This document shows, in pieces, positions 1-6,250 of a stretch of DNA of 6,398 nucleotides. The position numbers and the translations under genes are program-made. The DNA is from an uncultured Oscillospiraceae bacterium (GTDB taxonomy: Bacteria; Bacillota; Clostridia; Oscillospirales; Acutalibacteraceae): positions 1-6,398 of the forward strand of contig CAUDRD010000099.1 in the NCBI GenBank assembly GCA_958451705.1. The letters run 5' to 3'. The notes beneath the pieces were generated by a model, which searched no databases, was not told the origin of the DNA, and was given only the letters and a program-made list of their open reading frames with translations. How positions within the stretch are numbered: position 1 is the first letter of the stretch; each line of letters starts with the position of its first letter.

Positions 1-37
1 CCTTACACAATTCCGCAATGTTTTGACAACAGAGACT

Positions 38-65
38 ATTATACCCGTTTTTCCGAAAAAGTCAA
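38..65 (-). promoter_or_regulatory. Sigma-70-type promoter firing leftward out of the window
   Basis: Read on the minus strand, TTGACT (65-60) is followed after a 16-base spacer by a perfect TATAAT (43-38). The DNA upstream of the -35 box (about 66-86) is a long A/T tract that could act as an UP element. Transcription would start near position 31 and leave the window at position 1, so the gene it serves lies to the left. The minus strand ends in AAGG at the window edge, which could be the start of a ribosome binding site. Confidence 0.6.
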
Positions 66-90
66 TACTTTTTTTAATTTTATTTTTCCC

Positions 91-137
91 TCACTAAAAA
101 GCCGGGAACATTAAATCTTTTCTATTTAATGCTCCTG
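91..137 (-). terminator. Terminator-like hairpin on the minus strand
   Basis: CATTAAAT (109-116) and ATTTAATG (124-131) form a perfect 8-bp stem with a 7-base loop. The stem continues outward to 103/137 with one A-C mismatch and one G-U pair. Read leftward, the G/C-containing base of the stem is followed at once by GCTTTTTAG, a U-tract. This arrangement suits an intrinsic terminator for leftward transcription. No gene is visible just upstream of it: the nearest is the lipoprotein, which already has a hairpin at 401-431. It could therefore be a second, backup terminator or the end of a small RNA. Confidence 0.45.
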
Positions 138-400
138 CTCATTATGATGTTTCGTCTTAAAATGATTTAAATTTAATTTTTGCAAATACGCAGTATTCAA
201 TAAGTATATCCATATAACGTTATTTACTTTTTCTTAATACAGTCAAAAGCTATACTTCAATAATTATGTTATTTTACCGCAATCTCCCCAAGGGAACGCT
301 TTTTTTAAAATCTTTTATAATCAAGTTATTCTGTCCTTTGTTAAAACTACAAAACTTTAATTTTGACTAAAATAAATATTAAACCTCAGCTTTGTAAAAG
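138..400. other. AT-rich spacer without recognisable gene
   Basis: This stretch lies between two minus-strand hairpins. It contains only very short reading frames (14 codons on plus from 130, 18 codons on minus from about 213), neither with a ribosome binding site. Isolated -10-like hexamers occur, such as TATAAT at 316-321 on plus and TATACT at 208-203 on minus, but none has a convincing -35 partner. I see no coding or structured RNA signal strong enough to call. Confidence 0.5.
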
Positions 401-431
401 CAGAAAGCCCGGATTAATTCCGGGCTTTCTG
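401..431 (-). terminator. Intrinsic terminator of the leftward three-gene operon
   Basis: A perfect 13-bp inverted repeat (401-413 with 419-431, core GAAAGCCCGGA) has a 5-base loop. It lies about 40 bases beyond the lipoprotein stop codon. Read leftward it is followed by CTTTTAC, a short U-rich tail. The G/C-rich stem is strong. The tail is only moderately U-rich, and the stem symmetry could also affect rightward transcripts. Confidence 0.8.
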
Positions 432-471
432 ATTAAATCTATATAAACGGACTTAAGGTACGGGGGAAGCT

Positions 472-2307
472 TTACAGTCTTCCGCCCATACTGCCGTGGC
501 CTTCTCCGCCGGGTTCTGCACCACGGCCTCCGCCGGGCATTCCCCCTCCCATACCCGAAGAGGAACCATAAACAAGACTATCCATAGTTATCTGAGTTGT
601 ACTGCTGCCTGCAACAAGGGTATACTCTGAGCCTTCCGTTATTTCGGGACAGCTTATAATTACTGAATCATAAGCCTTTTCGGCTTTCCAAGAGATAATC
701 TCATCACCGCTGCTGTCCTTTAAAGTTACGGTACTTCCCGCCTGCTGGGAGTTAACCGTTACCATCATAGTGCCCTGGGTAGAAGAAGAGGAAAAATTCT
801 GAGCCATTTGAGATGCTCCTGTGGCAACAAAAACACCTCCGGTTATGACCGCTTCAGAATTGTAATCCAGTGCACCGTTTCCGCCGTTATCGGGACCTGA
901 CAGAACCACCTTGCCGCCTGAAACCTCCAGACTGCCGTTTGAATCTATTCCGTCACCGGAAGCGTCTATATTTAAAGTACCGCCGGATATTTTAATATAC
1001 ATATCGGAATCTGAAGTTTCAGAAAAACTGTCGGGAGTACGGGGACCTGCAAAACCGCTTTCATCGTTTCCTCCCGCTGCATTTAATCCGTCGTCAGAGG
1101 ATTTAAGAGTTATGTCTCCGCCGGATATATCTATATTTAATCCTTCAATACCCTCATAGCTTTCGGTGATATTCATTGTGCAATCCGTAATCGAAACATT
1201 TGAATCAGCGTGCACTCCGTCATCGCCTGTAGCTATAGTGTAATTCCCGCCGTTTATCTTTATATTTGAATTTGAATGAATACCGTCATCGGCAGAATTA
1301 ATGTTAAAGGTTCCTCCGTAAAGAAGCAAATCTCCTCCGGCTTTTAATCCTTTCATGCTGGCTGTATCGTCAGTTTCATCAGTAGCGGAATTAGAACTTG
1401 ATTCACCGGGTCTGCCAAAGGGCTGCATACTGTCCTGATGGCTCTCGCCGTTTTCGCTGCCTCCTCCGGCCGTTAGAGTATATTCTCCGCCGTTTATCTG
1501 CATGTAGTTTTCGGCGCTAACTGCGTCTCCGGCGGAATTGATATTAAACGTGCCGTCCGCAATATACACAAAGCCTAAACTTTCATCATCTGCATTTTCT
1601 GCATGGATTCCGTCCTTACCGGAAGTGATATTAAATGTTCCCGCTGCAATTCTCACGCTGTCCTTTCCCGAAAGAGCATGGCTTGCAGCTGTTATATTAT
1701 AAGTTCCGCTTGTAAGAGCCAAATCGTCTTTAGACACTATTCCGTGACCTGCTTTAGCATTTACATTTAAAGTTCCCGCTCCGTTAAGGGTGAGGTCTGA
1801 TTTTGCAAAAATCACACTGTCTATATTGTTTTCGTCAATAGCACTGTACTGTCCGCCGTTTGAAAGAGTGTTTTCCGTATTGGCGGCAGTTGTTATAAAC
1901 ACCTTATCTCCCTGAGAAACATATATAGCAGCCGAACTTTCGCTTGTAATATTAGCACCGCTTAGAACAAGCTGCACTTTTGCCGCATCGTCTACACTTA
2001 CTATTATCATGCCGTTATTAAGAGTACCTGAAAGAATATAGGTGCCTTCTACTGCAATGGTGACAGTGGACCCTGAAATCTGTACCGAATCGGAATCGCA
2101 GGACGCAGTATCGCCGCTGAGGGAAACCGACACTGCCGTTGACTCATCATAGCCTATTTCCATATCCCTATCGGTAAACATATCGGACATATCGGTTTGT
2201 GCGGCTGATGAAGCCGTCTCAGAAGGCTCCAAATCGGCGTTCCCTGTGCAGCCGGACAGCATTATCATCACCGCCATAAGAAAGACAAATATCTTGATCT
2301 TTTTCAT
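472..2307 (-). CDS. Cthe_2159-like carbohydrate-binding beta-helix lipoprotein
   Basis: This 611-residue exported lipoprotein begins with a short lysine-containing N-terminus, a hydrophobic core and the lipobox LSGC, with Cys20 as the predicted lipidated residue. A Ser/Thr/Asp-rich linker (about 21-60) follows. From about 75 to 500 it is built of imperfect rungs of roughly 20-25 residues, with recurring DDGIH, DDGVH, DDGLN and DGID turns and strands such as INGGNYTI and ISGGTLNI. This is the pattern of the Cthe_2159/DUF4353 right-handed beta-helix family; the founding Clostridium thermocellum protein binds cellulose and polygalacturonate. Two low-complexity insertions (281-322 and 411-436) interrupt the helix. 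A small beta-rich module (about 510-580) precedes a Gly/Met/Pro-rich tail. The ATG is supported by TAAGGAG, which overlaps the DUF4956 stop codon, with an 8-base spacer. It is the last gene of the operon. The actual ligand is unknown, and no catalytic motif is visible. Confidence 0.88.
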   Translation of the reverse strand: MKKIKIFVFLMAVMIMLSGCTGNADLEPSETASSAAQTDMSDMFTDRDMEIGYDESTAVSVSLSGDTASCDSDSVQISGSTVTIAVEGTYILSGTLNNGMIIVSVDDAAKVQLVLSGANITSESSAAIYVSQGDKVFITTAANTENTLSNGGQYSAIDENNIDSVIFAKSDLTLNGAGTLNVNAKAGHGIVSKDDLALTSGTYNITAASHALSGKDSVRIAAGTFNITSGKDGIHAENADDESLGFVYIADGTFNINSAGDAVSAENYMQINGGEYTLTAGGGSENGESHQDSMQPFGRPGESSSNSATDETDDTASMKGLKAGGDLLLYGGTFNINSADDGIHSNSNIKINGGNYTIATGDDGVHADSNVSITDCTMNITESYEGIEGLNIDISGGDITLKSSDDGLNAAGGNDESGFAGPRTPDSFSETSDSDMYIKISGGTLNIDASGDGIDSNGSLEVSGGKVVLSGPDNGGNGALDYNSEAVITGGVFVATGASQMAQNFSSSSTQGTMMVTVNSQQAGSTVTLKDSSGDEIISWKAEKAYDSVIISCPEITEGSEYTLVAGSSTTQITMDSLVYGSSSGMGGGMPGGGRGAEPGGEGHGSMGGRL

Positions 2308-2319
2308 CTTATCAACTCC

Positions 2320-3015
2320 TTAAAGCTCGTAAACATTTGTCTCCTGTTTAGAGACGCTTATTTCGAGATTACCGTTTCGGCAGCGAAGCTTATCAATAAA
2401 CTCTTTTTCCTTTGCACCAGTGCGAAGGGTAAGATTGTAAGTTAATCTGAACAGGCTGCCCATGTTTGTGGTTTTAACCTGTACAAGCTCCCATTTTGAA
2501 GCATATTCATTAAGCAAATCTTCAAAGACACCTGTATAATCGAGATCTTCGGGAATTGTGATATGAAGAGTTTTATAAAGAGCCGATTTTTTTCCTGTAC
2601 CGAAGTCAAAACAACTGTAAATAACGCTTACAACGCTCAGTACGACTGAAAACAAAACCGCATAAGCTATATATCCCATTCCGCAAATAAGACCCGCTCC
2701 CATTGCGAGAAAAATCGCTCCTATTTCACGGGCAGTTCCCGGTACGGAGCGAAACCTTACGAGGCTGAAAGCTCCCGCAACAGCAACTCCGGCCCCCACG
2801 TTTCCGTTTACCATCATAATTACAACGCATACCACTGCCGGAAGAAGCGCCAGCGTTGCCGCAAAACTTTTTGTACACCGTGTTTTAAATGCGTACAGTG
2901 CGGCAATTATAAGACCTACAACCAGTGCGCCGCCTACGCAGATTAAAAAATTGCTAACCGATATTACATCGGTTAAACCTGTATCAAAAATTCCTTTAAA
3001 GATATTTTCAAGCAT
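2320..3015 (-). CDS. DUF4956 family integral membrane protein
   Basis: This 231-residue membrane protein has the hallmarks of DUF4956. Hydrophobic segments lie at about 20-43, 51-70, 98-113 and 115-135. The family signature SLVRFRSVPGTARE (84-97) sits between the second and third and places Arg87, Arg89 and Arg96 next to the membrane. The C-terminal part (about 148-225) is soluble and alternates strands and helices, probably as a small cytoplasmic ferredoxin-like domain. The length is normal for the family. Its start codon lies inside the end of the VTC gene (8-base overlap), and GGAGG sits 8 bases upstream within that gene, so translation is probably coupled. The molecular function is unknown. 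Family members often neighbour VTC-domain genes, so a role as membrane partner of the VTC protein is a reasonable inference. Confidence 0.9.
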   Translation of the reverse strand: MLENIFKGIFDTGLTDVISVSNFLICVGGALVVGLIIAALYAFKTRCTKSFAATLALLPAVVCVVIMMVNGNVGAGVAVAGAFSLVRFRSVPGTAREIGAIFLAMGAGLICGMGYIAYAVLFSVVLSVVSVIYSCFDFGTGKKSALYKTLHITIPEDLDYTGVFEDLLNEYASKWELVQVKTTNMGSLFRLTYNLTLRTGAKEKEFIDKLRCRNGNLEISVSKQETNVYEL

Positions 3016-3715
3016 CCTTGAGACCTCCCGAAATAATTGTTTTATAAGCTGTTCCGTATTTTGAAAATGAAGTTTTGAATATGTGCTCGTGAGAGAGAAA
3101 ACGGGTCATCCAAAGGGGAACGGCTCCCGAAGTTTTTATCTCCATGAGAACCTTTCCCGGCTCAAGCACCGGAGTGCCATAAGCCTTCTCCCCAAGGGAA
3201 AGTGCGTTTTGTCTGAAAAGGATATTTTCATCAAAGGTCACTCTGAAATCTCCCCCGTCACGGGAATAATAAGCCTCACGCTCATAGGAGAGAAAAACGG
3301 CAGGCTTAAGGGATTGGTAATAGTCCCGGAAATAATCTATCTCCTGAGCAATTTGAGAGTGTACGGGAAAATCCTCGCCGGTGCAAAGACATTCCATTGC
3401 CTGTTCACGGGGAAGGACAATTCTTCTTTTATACACAACAGATTTATATTTCTTTTTAAGCTCCACAAAAGTGGGATCCTCCGCTCCGGCAGCTCCGTAG
3501 CTTCTGAGCCTGAGTTTTTCCTTGTAAAGGGGTCTTTCCAGAGAACGGCGTATAAGCCGGAAATTATCGGTATCAAAATATATATTTCTTATTGTTGTGC
3601 GTCCGTATTTATCAATTGCCATGTAAGGCTCCATGACTTTTAAAATTTTTTCCTTTTGCTCTTTTGTAAGCATATATTTAAGTTCATAACGTTTAAAAAC
3701 GTTTTGATACTTCAT
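3008..3715 (-). CDS. VTC domain protein, putative polyphosphate polymerase
   Basis: This 235-residue soluble protein of the VTC/CYTH triphosphate-tunnel fold is related to the catalytic domain of yeast Vtc4, which makes polyphosphate from ATP. Tunnel motifs appear in the expected order: RYELKY (9-14), YFDT (46-49), KLRLRSY (67-73), FVELKKK (83-89), YKRR (95-98), SYERE (143-147), FDEN (161-164), MEIK (191-194) and TSFSKY (215-220). The charged residues lining the tunnel and binding metal therefore look intact. It has no SPX domain, signal peptide or membrane segment. It is the first gene of the operon, with a strong AAAGGAGG site 7 bases before the ATG. Polymer synthesis has not been shown for most bacterial members, so the substrate is inferred from the fold. 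A different phosphate-transfer activity is possible. Confidence 0.9.
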   Translation of the reverse strand: MKYQNVFKRYELKYMLTKEQKEKILKVMEPYMAIDKYGRTTIRNIYFDTDNFRLIRRSLERPLYKEKLRLRSYGAAGAEDPTFVELKKKYKSVVYKRRIVLPREQAMECLCTGEDFPVHSQIAQEIDYFRDYYQSLKPAVFLSYEREAYYSRDGGDFRVTFDENILFRQNALSLGEKAYGTPVLEPGKVLMEIKTSGAVPLWMTRFLSHEHIFKTSFSKYGTAYKTIISGGLKDA

Positions 3716-3722
3716 GGCTATT

Positions 3723-3730
3723 CCTCCTTT
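3723..3730 (-). promoter_or_regulatory. Strong ribosome binding site of the VTC gene
   Basis: The minus strand reads AAAGGAGG, 7 bases before the ATG at 3715. It is a near-complete match to the 16S anti-Shine-Dalgarno sequence and fixes this start codon. Confidence 0.85.
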
Positions 3731-3763
3731 ATGACACTGATTTTAAACTGCGTACCCTAAATT

Positions 3764-3775
3764 AACTTTAAAGTT
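3764..3775. repeat. 12-base perfect palindrome in the divergent promoter region
   Basis: AACTTTAAAGTT is its own reverse complement. It lies about 50 bases upstream of the VTC start codon. The element TTAAAGT inside it recurs at 3866 and 3910 on the plus strand. It could be an operator for a dimeric regulator, but short AT-rich palindromes also arise by chance. Confidence 0.3.
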
Positions 3776-3801
3776 TTAAATGTTTTTTATTTTTTCCGTA
3801 T

Positions 3802-3830
3802 TCAGCATTTTCCCTTAAATGGTATATAAT
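3802..3830 (+). promoter_or_regulatory. Candidate promoter of the two-component operon
   Basis: A perfect TATAAT (3825-3830) has TCAGCA (3802-3807) 17 bases upstream, a weak -35 box matching three of six consensus bases. Transcription would start near 3837 and give a leader of about 90 bases before the response-regulator ATG. A weak -35 is typical of promoters that need an activator, which would suit autoregulation, but this is inference. I found no equally clear promoter for the divergent minus-strand operon. Confidence 0.4.
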
Positions 3831-3927
3831 AATGTAAAATCTATTTCTTAATTTTTTAGTTTCAGTTAAAGTACAGCTGATATATTTAATGTATAAAAAC
3901 AAAGACCTCTTAAAGTAAGGTGATTTT

Positions 3928-4602
3928 ATGAGACTGCTCCTTGCAGAAGATGAAAAATCCCTCTCGAAGGCGATAATAGCAATTCTCCAGAGGAATAATT
4001 ATTCCGCAGATGCGGTTTATGACGGTTTGGAAGCCCTCGAGTATCTTGAATCCGACACATACGACGGACTTATTCTCGACGTTATGATGCCGAAAATGGA
4101 CGGAATTACCGTACTTAAAAAATTAAGGGAAAGGGGCAACAATATACCTGTGCTAATGCTAACTGCAAAATCTGAAATTGACGACAAAGTACTGGGCCTT
4201 GACAGCGGCGCCAACGATTACCTTACAAAGCCCTTTAATACCCGTGAGCTTTTAGCACGAATCCGAGCCATGACCAGAACCTCAGCAGTCCAAACTACAA
4301 GTATATTGACTATGGGCAATATTTCCCTTAACACCGCTACCTTTGAGCTTTCTTCTCCCGGGGGAAGCTTCCGCCTTGCCAATAAAGAATTTCAGATGCT
4401 TGAAATGCTAATGCGAAGCGCCGGATGCCTTATTTCAACGGAGAGGTTTATGGAAAAAATCTGGGGATACGACAGCGAAGCGGATATAAGCGTTGTATGG
4501 GTCTACATTTCATACCTTAGAAAAAAGCTTTCCGCTTTAGGGGCAAACGTTCAAATTAAAGCTGCAAGAAATGCCGGTTATTCTTTGGAGGAAATAAAAT
4601 GA
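3928..4602 (+). CDS. OmpR/PhoB-family response regulator
   Basis: This 224-residue DNA-binding response regulator is of normal OmpR-family length. The receiver domain (1-115) has the acidic pair Glu7/Asp8, the phosphoacceptor Asp51 in LILDVMMP, the switch Thr79 in LMLTA and the conserved Lys101 in TKPF. A linker leads to a winged-helix C-terminal domain (about 128-222), with the recognition-helix region VVWVYISYLRKKL and the final hairpin ending in AGYSLEE. The usual RGVGY is RNAGY here, a mild variation. An AAGGTGAT ribosome binding site lies just before the ATG. It is the first gene of an operon with its kinase and is divergent from the VTC operon, so that operon is a plausible target. The specific stimulus and regulon cannot be read from the sequence. 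Confidence 0.95.
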   Translation: MRLLLAEDEKSLSKAIIAILQRNNYSADAVYDGLEALEYLESDTYDGLILDVMMPKMDGITVLKKLRERGNNIPVLMLTAKSEIDDKVLGLDSGANDYLTKPFNTRELLARIRAMTRTSAVQTTSILTMGNISLNTATFELSSPGGSFRLANKEFQMLEMLMRSAGCLISTERFMEKIWGYDSEADISVVWVYISYLRKKLSALGANVQIKAARNAGYSLEEIK

Positions 4603-5831
4603 TTAAAAAGCTGAGAATAAAGCTTATTGCCGTTTCAATGGTTTCTCTCTTCACGGTGCTTTTTGTAATTGCAGGCACTATTAACCTTATGAACTATATA
4701 GGGGTTATCAGAGACGCCGACAGTATTCTCAAGATTTTAGCGGAAAACGACGGTGTTTTCCCAAAAGCTGAAAATCCTCCGGGAGGAAAAATCTTCCCCG
4801 ACCATGATTTCCGTTCTCCTGAGGTTCCCTATGAATCCCGCTACTTTTCCGTGCTTTTGGACAACAGCGGTTCCGTTATATCGGTAGATACAGGAAAAAT
4901 TGCCGCAGTTGACACGTCAGAAGCTATGGAATACGCTCAGGAAGCAATGGAAAAATCAAAGGATGAGGGATTTATCGGAAATTACAGATTTAAAAAACAG
5001 GTATCAGGTGACGAAACAAGGGTGATATTTCTTGACTGCTACCGTGGAATTTCAACTTCCCGTTCATTCCTCTTTACAAGTATAGGAGTTTCCTTTTTCG
5101 GTATGCTGGCAGTATTTATACTTATGATTTTGCTTTCTGAAAAAATTGTAAAGCCCATTTCCGACAGCTACGAAAAGCAAAAACAGTTTATAACGGACGC
5201 CGGTCACGAAATAAAAACGCCCCTCACAATAATCGACGCAGATGCTGAAATACTGGAAATGGATTACGGCGAAAACGAGTGGCTAAAAGACATACAGACC
5301 CAGGTAAAAAGGCTTACATCTTTGACGGAAGACCTTACTCTTCTTTCACGCATGGAGGAGGGAAAGGGAATACAAAAAATGATAGACTTCCCCCTTTCGG
5401 ACGTTGTAAGCGAAACGGCACAGTCCTTCCAAGCACCTGCCAAGACCCAAAATAAAAACTTTTCAGCAAATATTGAGCCCATGCTATCTTTTTGCGGAAA
5501 CGAAAAAGCCATAGGCCAGCTTGTGTCAATTCTCCTTGACAACGCTCTTAAATACTCCCCAGACGGCGGTAACATCTCTATAAGTCTTCAAAAACAGAAT
5601 AAAAATATTTGTCTCAAAGTATATAACACAGCTCAAAACGTTGACACCAAAAACCTCGACCGCCTTTTCGACCGTTTCTACAGAGGGGACAAATCACGCA
5701 ACTCGGAAACAGGAGGCTACGGCATAGGTCTTTCAGTGGCAAAAGCTATTGTCACCTCCCATAAAGGAAAAATTACCGCCTCCTCAAAAGACGGCAGTTC
5801 CCTTACAATAACTGTAACTCTGCCGGCTTAA
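4599..5831 (+). CDS. Membrane sensor histidine kinase, partner of the response regulator
   Basis: This 410-residue kinase has a first membrane helix at about 10-35, an extracellular sensor of about 120 residues (36-155) and a second helix at about 156-180. The sensor includes RYFSVLLDNSGSVISVD and resembles a PAS/Cache-type fold. HisKA follows, with phosphoacceptor His203 in DAGHEIKTPL, then HATPase_c with the N-box LLDNALKYS (Asn315), the F-box LFDRFYRGDKSR and the G2 box GGYGIGLS. No HAMP domain fits between the second helix and HisKA, because only about 22 residues separate them. In the G1 box the usual Asp is Asn343 (VYNTA), as in many related clostridial kinases. The ATG overlaps the regulator's TGA by 4 bases (ATGA), with GGAGG 7 bases upstream, so the two are translated together. 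No terminator is visible between its stop codon and the tRNA. Confidence 0.95.
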   Translation: MIKKLRIKLIAVSMVSLFTVLFVIAGTINLMNYIGVIRDADSILKILAENDGVFPKAENPPGGKIFPDHDFRSPEVPYESRYFSVLLDNSGSVISVDTGKIAAVDTSEAMEYAQEAMEKSKDEGFIGNYRFKKQVSGDETRVIFLDCYRGISTSRSFLFTSIGVSFFGMLAVFILMILLSEKIVKPISDSYEKQKQFITDAGHEIKTPLTIIDADAEILEMDYGENEWLKDIQTQVKRLTSLTEDLTLLSRMEEGKGIQKMIDFPLSDVVSETAQSFQAPAKTQNKNFSANIEPMLSFCGNEKAIGQLVSILLDNALKYSPDGGNISISLQKQNKNICLKVYNTAQNVDTKNLDRLFDRFYRGDKSRNSETGGYGIGLSVAKAIVTSHKGKITASSKDGSSLTITVTLPA

Positions 5832-5908
5832 ATTTAACCTTGCCTCATTTCTCCGCACTCCATATCCTTATATGCATATTAAATAGGGTACAAAAAAGCA
5901 AAAATCCC

Positions 5909-5937
5909 TTGCAAATTAGCCTGAGATTATTTATAAT
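5909..5937 (+). promoter_or_regulatory. Promoter of the tRNA-Thr gene
   Basis: TTGCAA (5909-5914) and a perfect TATAAT (5932-5937) are separated by the ideal 17 bases. Transcription would begin near 5944, about 19 bases before the mature tRNA. Confidence 0.7.
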
Positions 5938-5962
5938 GTTATGCGGTACTTGTAACCGCTGT

Positions 5963-6038
5963 GCTACTGTGGCTCAGTTGGCAGAGCAGCTGATTCGTAA
6001 TCAGCAGGTCGCCGGTTCGAATCCGGCCAGTAGCTCCA
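5963..6038 (+). tRNA. tRNA-Thr (anticodon CGT)
   Basis: The complete cloverleaf can be drawn by eye. The acceptor stem is GCTACTG with CAGTAGC, and the D stem is GCTC with GAGC. The anticodon stem is GCTGA with TCAGC around the loop TTCGTAA, giving anticodon CGT, which reads the threonine codon ACG. The T stem is GCCGG with CCGGC around TTCGAAT. The discriminator base is T6035, and CCA is encoded at 6036-6038. It stands alone rather than in a tRNA cluster, with its own promoter and terminator. Confidence 0.97.
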
Positions 6039-6074
6039 AAAAGGTCTGAACGCAAATTACGTTCAGACCTTTTT
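6038..6074 (+). terminator. Intrinsic terminator after tRNA-Thr
   Basis: GGTCTGAACG (6043-6052) pairs perfectly with CGTTCAGACC (6060-6069) around a 7-base loop and is followed by TTTTT. The preceding AAAAA (6038-6042) extends the symmetry to 15 bp and begins on the last base of the tRNA CCA. The full symmetry means it could also stop leftward transcription from the gene at the right edge. It is the first clear terminator after the histidine kinase as well. Confidence 0.93.
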
Positions 6075-6250
6075 CTTTTCTGAAATTAAGATTACAAGAA
6101 CCAACGAAAGGCTTTAATGTTTATAATATATAATTTGTTATGCTGCCAAAAAATTAATCGGTAAAATGAAAATTTATTTTAACATCTAAAGATACCGTTA
6201 AAAGTAATCTGTATTATAATTCCTCGGTTTCCTAAAACTTCCTTTTTTCT

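Noticed and set aside
23..42. Plus-strand TTGACA (23-28) followed by TATTAT (37-42)
   Set aside because: The spacer is only 8 bases, far too short for a sigma-70 promoter; the same bases form a much better promoter on the minus strand.
130..171. Tiny plus-strand frame MLLLIMMFRLKMI
   Set aside because: Fourteen codons, no ribosome binding site, and its start lies in the terminator-like hairpin.
281..306. Possible plus-strand terminator TCCC-CAA-GGGA followed by seven T
   Set aside because: The stem is only 4 bp with a large internal mismatch, and there is no plus-strand gene upstream.
911..1700. Repeated DNA in the lipoprotein gene that might suggest a tandem repeat or CRISPR-like array
   Set aside because: The repeats follow the codon frame and reflect the beta-helix rungs; the units differ too much in sequence and spacing for a CRISPR array.
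3083..3643. 186-codon open frame on the plus strand opposite the VTC gene
   Set aside because: It lies entirely antisense to a well-supported VTC-domain gene, has no recognisable motif, and is explained by codon bias of the opposite strand.
6015..6038. tRNA 3' end as an integration (att) site
   Set aside because: No second copy of the tRNA 3' end and no integrase gene are visible in the window.
5840..6049. Open reading frame of 69 codons on the plus strand
   Set aside because: Its second half is the translation of the tRNA-Thr gene (the familiar false peptide VAQLAEQLIRNQQVAGSNPASS-type), and its first half is AT-rich spacer with no ribosome binding site.
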